A DNA stretch of 64,000 bases from Scatophagus argus (lineage: Eukaryota > Chordata > Actinopteri > Scatophagidae), in assembly GCF_020382885.2 (NCBI RefSeq), contig NC_058513.1:11991641-12055640 (forward strand), read 5' to 3'. Numbering within the stretch: the first letter of the stretch is position 1; the number at the start of each line of letters is the position of its first letter. Positions 25,510 to 36,669 of this stretch are shown in pieces. The notes beneath the pieces are model-generated. The model had not been told where the DNA came from. It saw only the letters and a program-made list of their open reading frames with translations, and did no database searches. The position numbers and the translations under genes are program-made.

Positions 25510-25875
25510 GAGCAGATTGGCACCGTCTGAGACAGTAGACAGACCCACAGATAGACATGAGAAAAGAGGGGAGGTGCCGCTATGTAATTGATGTGCCCAC
25601 CAGGAGCTTTAGCTGGCTGCCTGGCATGGAAGAGGAGGTGGGCACCGCTGCCAAGACAGCAGTAGGAGAAAGGAAAGGGAGGCACGGGCCTTGGGGAGCA
25701 CAGGAGCGGTCTGAAACCATGCCCATCAATCAGAGGCTAGTTCACCTTGCCATGCCAAGCGGGACCCCCCTCTGTGCCGAGGGAAGGGGTGGCACAGGGA
25801 GCGAGGTTGGCACGGTTGCTAAACCTTCCCTAATCCTCCTGGTGGGTGTATCAGTGCCACGTCCGAATGGCAGGA
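25510..25875. promoter_or_regulatory. Candidate regulatory block rich in NFI half-sites
   Basis: A GC-rich island in AT-rich surroundings with TTGGCAC at 25,517 and 25,807, plus GCTGCCAAG (near 25,647) and TTGCCATGCCAAG (near 25,758). TTGGC/GCCAA is the half-site of nuclear factor I. The frames here show no coding character. The enhancer call is inference. Confidence 0.35.
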
Positions 25876-26820
25876 GAGTGGACGGAGCCAGACATGGGGG
25901 AAAAGAAAAGAAAGTTCAGCCCCTGTTCTGAAAGAGGTTGACTGCATGTTGTTAACATTGTGATGTATGAATGTTAACATTATCTCAACTGAGGAGTGAA
26001 CAATACAGAAAAAAAGCAGTTTAGGAATTCTGACAGTGACCAGTAAGGGTGCCTTACCTGCTCTGTTACTTTCTTTGTGTTCTCGCTTGTACTACACAGC
26101 TTTGTAAACGTTTCAGCAAAATTCAGCCAATCTCTCCATTAAATTTTGTGCCATATGCTTTATGAATTCTAGTACTCTATACTCTAGTATACGATAAACT
26201 GATCATACTTATATTTTTTCCTATCTCCTTCATGTTGTCAGAATCTTAAGGTACTGAAGGAGATGCCTGCGTAACATCTCCATAAACACGTATTTGATTT
26301 CCCATGCATGTTTCCAGTTTTAACACAGGGGATGGAGATGTGTGAACAGCTTGGCAACCTTATTGAGTGCTTTGAAGTTGACTACCCTCCTTTTTCACCA
26401 TCTCTCTAGGTGAACTCACGTTTTACCTGCTGTGAATAACGATAGCCTATTTGATGCATACATGCCTGCTTGATGATTCGTGGCTACCAGACAAATTAAG
26501 AACCCAATGCAAATAATAGATTCACTATATGCTTTTTGTGCCTGGTTTACAGGCAGTTTCATTAAGCTGAGTCTTTTACAAACGTGCCAAATAAAAGGGA
26601 AAGACTGGGCCGATTGCTTTTCACCTATCATAAAAGTTTTGAGATCAGTGAGCCTGAAGGCTGGAAACGGTCCAGAAAACAGTGAAGCATTATCAGGACA
26701 CAGTTTCTGCTTCTTTGGCACCGAGTGCCTTGAAGTGCAAGGGCAGCTGGGAAGACTAGCTGGGAGGGGGGGGAGAGGGAGGGGAGAGCAAGAGACAGAG
26801 GGAGAGGGAGAGAGAAAGGA
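25876..26820. other. intergenic; purine-rich run at its right end
   Basis: Nothing coding. Near 26,760-26,820 there is a strand-asymmetric G/A run (GGGGGGAGAGGGAGGGGAGA and similar). TTGGCACCG occurs at 26,715-26,723. Confidence 0.5.
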
Positions 26821-26960
26821 GGGGTCGGCCCTATAGGACCATTTGTGATGAGGCTCATTTGCACAACGGCACTTAATTGGCTACAACAATTAATTAATGT
26901 GTTGGAAAGTTGGCACAAAAAGTTCATTTAAGAGGGTTTTAATAAGCAATTAGGGAGAAG
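26821..26960. promoter_or_regulatory. Candidate conserved element with homeodomain-type sites
   Basis: In 140 bp: ACTTAATTGG, CAATTAATTAATG, TTGGCAC and AATAAGCAATTAG. Dense TAATTA cores without a reading frame are typical of conserved developmental enhancers. Conservation is not tested here. Confidence 0.35.
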
Positions 26961-27254
26961 TAACCAGTGAGGTAGAAGCAACCACAAAAAAAGATGCTGA
27001 AAACTCTGAAAGTATAAATTCCAGCTAGGACTCTTAGGGAATAATGTGCCATATCTGGAAACCAGGATGTGGTTTGCTATTATGGGTATTTACTGCACAT
27101 CCCACAGTGAGCACTGATGACATTAAGATACATTATTTTTACCCCATACTTTTACAAACCCAACTGTTCATGGCACTCACTTTCCAAAAACAGCATTGTC
27201 TCCTCTCCCCTTCATTCTCCCTCCCACTGTCTGCCTCCCTCTCTCTTTCTCACT

Positions 27255-27460
27255 CTGTGTATGAAATATTGCATGACTAATGAGTGGAGCAGGTTGAAAT
27301 CCTGGGGAAGATGTCCTTGGAAGACGAATGCATTTTCAGCAGAATAATTAACTTAATTAACAAATTCACATGCATATTCATCAGCCTATTAATGTCTCCT
27401 CTGCGCGGCTTGATGAGCAGTGGGGTAATAACCATCTCATTTGCATAGCCTGTTCACACG
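27255..27460. promoter_or_regulatory. Candidate enhancer with POU octamer and homeodomain sites
   Basis: The block contains TAATTAACTTAATTAAC (27,344-27,360), ATGCATATTCAT (27,370-27,381), CTATTAATG and a perfect octamer ATTTGCAT (27,439-27,446). The sequence is unlike the repetitive DNA on either side and has no coding frame. It is a good candidate for a neurod2 or med1 regulatory element, by inference. Confidence 0.4.
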
Positions 27461-28150
27461 ACTCCCCGTTTAAAGACAAAATAAGGGAAGGAAGAGCACA
27501 GAAGGAAGAGGAGAGAAATTAGAAAAGGAGACAACAAATAGAAAACAGGAGAGAGGCGCAGCGGGGAAACACACAGAGGTGAGGAAGTGACGTGGTCTGG
27601 TTGGAAATAGGCTAACAGTTTATCTGACGGATGGGTGACATGAGGAGAGACGGAAAACATGAGCCCCAACAGATTGACTCCATCTCTCCCTTTCTCTTTC
27701 CCATCCCTCCAGTCAACCTTGCAAACCATCATCCCCCCTCCTGCTGTTCCATCACCATTTCCTTGCATCCATGCCATAATATCTCCTCATATTTTCCTTT
27801 TTTTCTTCGCTTTTTATTGAACATTTTGGAGTTATATCCAAGTATGGGCACAGTGATATCACCCCTCAGATGTTTGTCTTGGTAAATTGTTCCTGTACCA
27901 ATCGTTGGAAAACACACGATCGTATCAGCGTGCCCTCTTCATGTTTCTCTGTCCCCCTCTCTGTCTGTCTGTCTCATTCTCCTCTTCCTTCAGTCTCTCA
28001 GGGGGAATCTTCTTGGCATTGCTCCACTCCTTTCTTCTCCAGGCTGCTGCTGCCGCCTCTACTCTGTTACCACTGTCTGCACACAACCTGGTGCTCCTAG
28101 CAACGCCACCTCTCACACATACACTCCACATGGCGGTCCGAATGCCACAC

Positions 28151-28193
28151 GTGTGTGTGTCTGTGTGTGTTAAACACACACAGACACACACAC
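28151..28193. repeat. Perfect 43-bp palindrome of GT/CA arms
   Basis: Two 21-bp arms (28,151-28,171 and 28,173-28,193) are perfect inverted repeats around one A. The arms also share the same TCT/AGA interruption, so this is a true hairpin-forming inverted repeat and not just a GT run beside a CA run. Confidence 0.85.
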
Positions 28194-28389
28194 CTCATGT
28201 TTACCATAGGTTTATTGCCACTCTTATATTTGTGTCTGTACTAACATAAATCCTTGGTCTACACCATATAAGCTGGATGTTTATTCTGCCACACTGAAAG
28301 AAAAAGTCAACAGCCCTCCATGCTGTCAGTGCTTTTGTCTGTCCCTACTCAGAGTAGTGTCAATACAATACATCTACTTCGATTTTAAA

Positions 28390-28640
28390 ATGTGTGGATG
28401 GCGCCGCTCGTGTAGCTGCCTGTTACAGCAGCTCCAACTCAGCTTTGAGTTTCCCGTTCTTTCCTTTTCTGTTGTTCTTTTCTAAGTTCTTCTTCTTCTT
28501 CTTCTGTTTTTTTCTATATTTTTCTTACTTCTGCACATTTTTTATTTATCTGTACCTTTATTTTCTATCTCTGTATTGCTTTGACAATTGCAAATTTCCA
28601 CACTGTGGGACCAGTAAAGGATTATTTTTACTCTTTAATT
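28390..28640 (+). repeat. Probable non-LTR retroelement remnant
   Basis: The right part reads GCTTTGACAATTGCAAATTT then CCACACTGTGGGACCAGTAA then AGGATTATT, a phrase typical of the 3' end of fish non-LTR elements. The left part has GGCGCCGCTCGTG and GCTGCCTGTTACAGCAGCTC, which resemble the 5' start of such elements. If both are right, this is a copy with nearly all of the middle missing. Based on remembered patterns. Confidence 0.45.
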
Positions 28641-31600
28641 TACTCTTTATTTTTTAAATATATTATTTACTTTGTTGTTATGTTGTTTGTTACTTTTTTA
28701 TTACATAATCATAACTGCTTTGATCACAAAATGAATCCTGCATGTTCAGATCATAACTTGATGAATTAAACAGATACATTTCAGCTGAGATTTCTATAAT
28801 TCATTTAGGTTTTGCTAAAAGTCGGACTATTTCTCACATTTTTTAATTTCTCTGATTTCGCTGTCACTTGTTGGGATGTTGCTTTGCATGCTCTCTCAAA
28901 ATTACAGGACGCTTCATACAAAGTAAGACTTTCAGCTTGATTTGTTTGCGTGGCTGACGTGTGATGTCGTTCAGTTTTCTCTCTTTGTATTTGCACTGTC
29001 TGAAGAAAAGTAAGCAAAGTGTTCCTTAAAGAGACAGACATTTGCATACATTACTATGTAGGAGTGAGAGTCTACTGGCTTTTATACCATCTAATCTAAA
29101 GCATTAACTCATACAGGAACTTAATCTATGTTATCACCTAATGTAGTATCTTCATTTTTATGTAGACAACAAGAAACATACATGACAAAATATACAACAG
29201 AAATGCATCCCTCTAACAAGCCCTGCTGTAGACTTGGACATGATGTGTCGTGGGATTTCACTTTTTTTCTTTGTCAGCCAAGTCATGATCCAATGCTTAG
29301 CATTCATTTTAGGATGCTACAATGCGTGAGGACATAAATTGAGAAAGTGCTCTGCTATCTTAGCGCTTGGGTGATGGACTACAATAGGTGCACGAGAGCT
29401 TTGCGTGCTCCTATTGGTTAGTGTTGTGGAACATGTTGTGAAAGCCAAAAACAATTTGAACACGCTTGGCTTTGTGTCGGGACTTCGTGAGCTCACCCAG
29501 ATGTCGTTGTCTACCATAAATGATCAATAGTCATTCCTGACATCTATTTTCATCCCCGCCACCCTACGTCTGTTGGGTGGGCTATTATCGGGGTGATATT
29601 GGCATGAGAAGTTGATCTCATGCTGTTATCTGGCATGTCAACATACTGCTGTACGGCTTTGACGCCTTTTGTTGTAAAGATTAAAGTTTGAGTGGCAGAA
29701 CAATATTTTGCCCTTCATTTTGTGTATTGTTTCCCCATGTTATTTCTTCCGCTGTTACACGACAGGATGAGTCTTCTTTGAGGCATGAGACACCTACATT
29801 TCCCCGAGCTTTAAGTCAAGTGTTAAAGCTTCTTTTCCGTGTTTGCACAATGTTGGTATCATGTGTAAGATCATTTTAGTTCTTATTTTGTCACGTGTCC
29901 CTTACACTTCTTGGTTCAGCTTAGACCATGCTGACTGGCCAAATTCAGGCTGTTGTCGTTAGACAAAGAGCTGGGGTAGGCGATTGAGATACAGAGCATT
30001 AGCCGGTGTCAGGAGGAAATTAAAGGCCAGATCGCTTTCTTAATCAGAGCACAAGCACTGCGTTAAGAAGGAATTAGGTCGACAGCTGCTGTGTCGTCGC
30101 TTACCTTGCTCTCGCTCTCTCCCTTCCTCATATACACACATGTTCTTCACACACTCTCATTGTCATTCTCCTTTTTGTTTCACTCCTTCACCCTTCACTT
30201 TTTTCTTTGGTCACACCGCCTCTGTCTTCATCCCCAGCAGTATCTGTTGGACTTGTTTTTTTTTTTTTTTTTCACAGCCAATCTTTTTCCCCAAATCTGA
30301 GCTTGGGCCACTGGTTACCTCTGAACACACTCGGACAAACAAGCGAAACCAAACCTACCCAGAAAAATTTGACGTTCTGCAAAAATGCATAGGCAAAACT
30401 ATGAGACTGAGGAGAGGAGCGAAGAAGTGATGCCTGATGGATAGAATTGGATTTTGGTTTTGTTCCAGGAGGCTCAGTAGTGCCCCTGTGGCTGATGGAT
30501 GAGCTGTCATTGTTGAGCTCTTCTGCGTACACCTGAGATGAATGGACAAACAGCAGTGGTCCTTTCGCTGTCTATCCATCTTTCTCTGTTTAGATACAGT
30601 CTGCTGTCCACACTATTCACCCACCCACACACAGAAGGGACTCATCACATAGGAGTTTTTGAAGCCTAATACAGTTATTTTTAGACTTAAGTTGCTAGTG
30701 GCCAATATTGTGTGGCATTAACCGCATTTTTAAATTCGCCATCTACAGCGACAAACCGGCAAGGACACAGTGTTTCCCCAAGATTTGGGGGAAGCGAGGT
30801 GGTTCTGGAAGGACTGAATAAAACAAACCAACATTATTTACACTGCGGGAAACCAATGAGACATGGGTTGGCAGTGGGGCAACCAACTTCACTTATTTAG
30901 TTGTAAAAGTACAAAACACACATAACTTCAGAGGTCGAATTAACTTGTACAAATTGTCGTTATGAAGCTGTAAAAACAGAAGAATCATCATGATGCATGT
31001 GGTTAGCACTGAGTGTACATATATGTGATATAAAGGCAATTTCGGCATAGTGCCAAATCAGTGTTCAATCAAATTTTACATTCAGTCATGCATATTTTAA
31101 TGAAAGTTCATATTTCCAGCTCCCATGTGTTTTTTCAAACCACAAACAGGAAATATTTGGTCACTAAGGTCAGGTGTCACTCCATTTTTTAATTTGGCAA
31201 ATGCAGCGTATAAATTTTAATTTGTTGGCTTAATCAGCTGAATCAACTGGAATGACCCCGAGCCTGATTGCCAGCATCTTTCAGCAGACTTCAGATTTTT
31301 TTGGCGTATCATTCAGGCCATGACTCTATGAAAATTAAAAGCAAGTTGCAGGACTCAATATTCAGGCATGAATTTCCAGTTTCTTAAATTCAGCTGTGGT
31401 GAATTAGTTACTGAGATCCTGGACGTTTTCCTCAATTTGATATTTTATGTTAATTCACTTAAACTAAAGCTCTGTGGTGGTGGAGTGTCAAGGTCGAGAA
31501 AGTAAGTGATCATGTGAAAATGCGGTTTTATGAGATTTTGATATGACATATTTGAAAAGTTTGACTTAGTTTCATGCATTTAACGTGTTTTGCAGAACTT

Positions 31601-33269
31601 ATAAACAACTGCTTAGCATGTTATGTATTATTCAGGCTTGCTTTTATGAAAACACACGTTTTCAGTGTCTTCTGACTTCTTATTGGTTGAGTAAAATGTA
31701 AATAAATATGATTTGGGATATTCTGCATCTTGCAAAGCATTTTAAAAGTCGTAAATTGCAAATAAAGAGCACATTTGTTTATGTTGCTAAGGAACTTTTC
31801 AGCTAGCATTGATACACTTAGCATCCACGGGTACACAAGAATACCACAAACTGCCCTTACCAAGTTGGTTAGATATGCACTGTCCATATTAACCAGCCTT
31901 TCAGTGGAACAGACACACTTTGGGGTGAAACTACTCTGTGTCGTCTCCAAGGGGGAAGGTTTAAAAAACATTTAATTAGGCTTTTGGCATGGCTTCATTT
32001 TTAGCCTGGAGGTTTTGGAGGAGGTTTTTACAGACTTCATCCCTTTTAGAGCCGAGCAGATTAAACATTCATGGGAGCAATCAGCCGACCCGGTGCGCTC
32101 TCTCCTGCTGTACAACTTCATTTGTAGTTTGTGTGTAGCGTCAGGTTCCTGTAGGTTTATGTTGTTGAATGGTGCACTTAAGTAGTATGCACTTTGTATT
32201 TTACTGGCGCTTTCCTGCACTGACGCAATGAACTGTTTGCCTGTGGAACTTAGACGTGTACTGTAGTGTTATTTAAGTATGCAGAATTTTATTAAAAAGA
32301 GTGTGCGTGTGAATCTTAAAATCCTTCTTTTTGGTGGTGCCCAAAGCCGGTCTGGAGAGGTGTTGTATGGGTAGGGTGGTGCAAGAAGGCGGAGGAGGTT
32401 TGGGGGATAAGGGAGGAATGGGGAGGAGGGGGTGGGGGGGCAACAGATGGTACGCCACGCTGCGAGGGACGTCGGCTGACACGGGTGGGGGGTGGGGAGT
32501 GGGGGCAGATAAATGTGGGTGGGAGGGGGTACTTTTCCCCAAAGTGCCAGCAGGGATGACGAGGAGGGGGACTGGCTGTTCGCGTGTTTGTATGAATGTG
32601 CCTCCATGCGTGTGCTTGCACGTGTGAGCGAAGAGCCATATTCAGACTTGAGTTTCTCATCAAGTGAGGTGAGAAGCCTTTGCCCCAGTGCTTCGTGCCC
32701 ACTCAGTGTCTGTCTGTCTGTGGACTTCCAGCATTCGAGAACAGAGTGATGACTCCCCACGCGCCAGTACACAGTTAGTCCACAGGCATCGGGACTTTAC
32801 GAGGATGATGTCGAAATTACTCGTAACCCAGTTGTTGTGATGAACTACCCCCAAGCCCACCATCCTCTTCTCCTCTCCTCAACAACACCTATGTGTGCAC
32901 AGACGGCACACATGCTCACACACATGCATATGAATGCACACACCAACCCCCAATTACAGTAGCTGCCTGCACACCAGCATCAGTGGTATATATGGTGCTG
33001 CCTATTGAACAGATGTTGTGGAATTTAAGATGCAAAAGCACCCCTCTACCAACACCACCACCTTATCTAATATACACACATCCACACACACACAAACACA
33101 CACACAAACCCTCACTGTCTCCCTCCCCCCCAGCTGGCCCTGCCATGAACATGCCATGTGGCGCTCCATTCCCCCTGGCACTTCGACTCTGGCTGTGCCA
33201 ACTCTGCCGCGTCTGGCCGCCGCCAACTGGAAAGACCAAGAAAGCAGCAGACTCAAAGTGGACTGCTTC

Positions 33270-33271
<2 letters not shown>
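28641..33271. other. intergenic, no gene recognised
   Basis: AT-rich non-coding sequence. Open frames come from low-complexity stretches such as the T-rich run at 30,250-30,275 and the G-rich run at 32,385-32,530. A GC-richer patch at 33,130-33,240 has CAGCTGG and GTGCCAA motifs. No exon was identified. Confidence 0.5.

Positions 33272-33364
<93 letters not shown>
33272..33364. repeat. (TG)n microsatellite, about 46 units
   Basis: An almost uninterrupted TG array with one TCTC break near 33,317. It produces spurious Cys-Val frames on one strand and Thr-His frames on the other. Confidence 0.97.
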
Positions 33365-33366
<2 letters not shown>

Positions 33367-34927
33367 CTGAAGAAGCAAAGCAAAACTTGAGCTGTCACTC
33401 CCTGAAATTGTTACTTATGTAGAACTGAAAGAAAGGGAATCTGACATTTTATTTTTCATTGCAAAAAATGACTAAAATGTCCAGTATGGTTAGGCAGAAG
33501 ATGGGAATGTGTGTGTGCGTGTGCGTGTGAGAGAGAGTTTGTATACCCTTTGTACACTGCACAGGTGTACAGTGTATGCAGTGTGCACAGCATGTCACGC
33601 TGTCAGTCCGTACATGCCGGTCGTGAATCCGCTCGGGAATGGTGGTGGAATTCCTGTTACCATGGAGATGTCCAAGCTCATCTGTAATAAAATTTCAACT
33701 TGAGAGAGATTAATTCAGGGGAAAGTGTTGATTTATTCATCCTGGTGGATACTGATGCACTTCCTCATTCGCTCTGATGTCTGACTGTGACGGCTGCCCA
33801 CTTGCTGACTGGTTTTCATTTTTCAAACCGTGTCACTGTTGAAGTGTGGCTGCTGTTGTGCTTTTCTGTCGTCGCCACAGGATAAGTTAAATTATAAATC
33901 CAGTGATACTTTGTATTTTTCTTCTACTTAACAAATCTCACGAAAAGAACAACAGTGAACTGATCTTGCTAACGAGTACTGTCTGTGTATTCAGAGTTGG
34001 ATTGAGCATGACGCCATTGTTGTCCTAAAACTATTAAAAACACAGCAGTGACCCGCACTGTTGCATTGAACGTCTTTTTCATTGCAAAGAACATGGCCAT
34101 TGCAGTTCATTTTGAGTCAGTCCAACATACAACATCAAATCCTCCACCATAAATGACAAAGGACATCGTTTGTCCGCAGCCTCTAGAACGACAGAAGTGT
34201 TTTCTGACCATCGTCTTCTGCGTGGGCCTTCCTGCATTGTATAAACAGCTTAACGATACCATTTACCACTACCTAGCAAACATTACCGTTCGATAGAGTT
34301 ACACGATATCAAATTAAAAGGATAAATTAATTCTGAAATATCAACCCACAACACATTTATTTCAGCCTGAAAGTAAATCACACTGGATACATTAAAGCTT
34401 AAAATGTAGTGTATGTTACGAAGCAGGCTTGTCTTACACTGACTGTTAGACTGCTTGAAACACACTTTGGTGTTGGACACAGCTTGTATCGTCGCGCTGA
34501 AACATGCGTTCCAATGGGCAAAATGTCATATAGTCATAGCTGAAAATAGTCCAGCAGAAATACACAATTCAATCCAGTTTCTGTAATTTTTGGTAAAAAC
34601 GTCAGTGCCCAGATGTTTTATTTATTTATTTTTTTAAAAAGAATTGAAATACATATTTGAGCCCTGTTTTGAACATGCATGTCTTTAGTGTCTGTTCTCA
34701 CTCCCAGTGGGCCAAATACCATTGGCAGCTGGGTGGTGGGTCACACACAACTTTCATCCAGGGGACTGGAGTTCTCGTCCCATTAGAAACCAGACGTCAC
34801 AGATCTTTTCCTAAACGTAAGCAAGGGAAGAATTAGCGTGTCTCACACAGACACTAAAGGGCACCTTTAGTTTTCTCCATGGATTTGTTGACAGTGATGA
34901 GAATATCAGCTGCTGTATCCTTTAAAG
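33365..34927. other. intergenic, no gene recognised
   Basis: No coding or repeat structure of note apart from a short palindromic phrase (GTACACTGCACAGGTGTAC) near 33,551. Confidence 0.5.
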
Positions 34928-35131
34928 CACATATGTCAAACTGGTCCACAGGAGGGCCGGTGTGGCTGCAGGTTTTTGTGCCAACCAACCAAGAGCACAC
35001 CGTTTGACCAATCAACTGTCTGAAGACGCAGATCAGTTGATTAAATGAGTCAAGTCTGGTGTGCTGCTACTTGGTTGGAAAGAAAACCTGCAGCCACACC
35101 GGCTCTCCTGTGGACCAGTTTGACATGCCTG
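34928..35131. mobile_element. hAT-type MITE with intact 8-bp target duplication
   Basis: A 204-bp non-autonomous element. Its ends are inverted repeats of about 49 bp (left starts CACATATGTCAAACTGGTCC, right ends GGACCAGTTTGACATGCCTG) with few mismatches. It is flanked on both sides by CTTTAAAG (34,920-34,927 and 35,132-35,139). An 8-bp duplication is the signature of hAT transposition. The inner sequence carries further inverted phrases (CCAACCAACCAAGAGCACAC against GTGTGCTGCTACTTGGTTGG) and no coding capacity. Confidence 0.88.
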
Positions 35132-35139
35132 CTTTAAAG

Positions 35140-36609
35140 ATATCAACGGATATAGATCAATATTCACCATTTCCCAAAAATGATGATCATTATTTTGCAA
35201 AAGAAGGCTTTTCCATGTGTGTTTACTTGCACAGCGCGGGCGCAATCTATCCCACATCGTCACTTAATACACTAAATACTGTGGATAAACATATCAAGAA
35301 AAGTTAATACACAAACTGAAGTGGTACCAGTCCTATGCTAGTATTTATGTTCACATACACATCAATGCATCCATGTGTGCATATGCATGAGCATGTGTTC
35401 AATACCACATGTGTCTGTGCTACCTTTTGAGTCTCTCTTTAATTCAGTGGATGACCCCCCCGACCCCGCCCTTGTCTTCCCCCCCATGCAGCGAGAGGAA
35501 GTGAGAGCTCCTCTCTTCATTCCTCTTCTGATAATCTCTTTTAATCTGAGAAAGCAGGCGTTGGGTTGCTGTGTCAATACCTCATCTCAAGACAGCCACC
35601 AGGAGACACACTCCATTTTGTTTACTTCTTCTCAGCCTCGGAGGAGGGGGTCGAGGCAGACAGATTGGCAGACAAAAAGAGGAAGAGGGGGAGAGAGCGC
35701 TGTGAGAGAAGGGGAGAGTGGAGAAAACCACTCTAACCTCTGGGAAATGGGGGAAATGGTTGTGGGGATGACAGAGGCAGTGACATATAGGTTTGACTTC
35801 TGATAAAGAGCAAAATTTGGCAAATTCCTCATAATCAAGATAAAAGTGACTATTAACAGCCGGTATCTCAGAATGCATGATATCAGTAAGCAGGATTACG
35901 TAATCAAAACCATGACTGAGAACATTATAATGTCATGTTTCAACACTTCTCTGTGCGTTTTGTGTACAGTAAGACACTTTCAAACAGTTAAAATTACTCA
36001 GATGTCTTGATGAAGTCAAGAAGATATGATAAATTATTTAATGTTTAAGTTACAAAATAAGTCCTAGCTTTTCAGTTTTTTTGGTTTGGATACAAGTAGA
36101 CTACAGGTGAGCTTACAAACGTCAAGTTAGTGCTAGGATAACAAAAATATTTTGCAGAAGTCTGTTGTTTTCTTGGTTTCAACAGCTTGCTGTGGTGGAC
36201 AATTCTGCAATGACCATTTCATGAGTTTATGACGTGACATCTTCTTTGCAGACTGTATTTCATTTGAAGCACAAATTTGTCAATAGAATTTTTGCATTGT
36301 GTTTTGCACGAATGAAATGAAATGAAAATCTAGTATAATTATACCTGTAATAAAAATACATATTACTGTAAATCTGCTGCAAAAACACACGAATGTATAC
36401 AAGAACTAAACAGATTTTTTCATTTCATTTTATTATTATTATTACCATTCTCTGACCCCTTTTTGGTCTAAGACTATTAATTGGACAAACAAGTGTTACA
36501 TACGCACAAAATACACACATGGTCAAATGCACACTTAGAGGTCAGCGCCACACAAAGTCAAAACCTGTGGGTGTGCTGCAAAGTCAAGGCCAGCGACTAA
36601 AGAGATTCA

Positions 36610-36611
<2 letters not shown>
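35140..36611. other. intergenic, no gene recognised
   Basis: No exon or repeat family recognised. Homopolymer C runs lie near 35,455-35,485 and a GA-rich run at 35,640-35,720. Confidence 0.5.

Positions 36612-36669
<58 letters not shown>
36612..36669. repeat. (TG)n microsatellite, about 29 units
   Basis: An uninterrupted TG array. Confidence 0.97.

Noticed and set aside
25167..25685. 172-codon minus-strand frame upstream of med1
   Set aside because: Contains a microsatellite translation (alternating Cys-Val) and has no similarity to Cdk12 or any family I know.
32269..32772. 167-codon minus-strand frame and overlapping frames
   Set aside because: Pro/His-rich frames arise from a G-rich low-complexity stretch; nothing resembles a protein.
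33018..33422. Cys-Val and Thr-His frames over the TG array
   Set aside because: Direct translation of a dinucleotide repeat.
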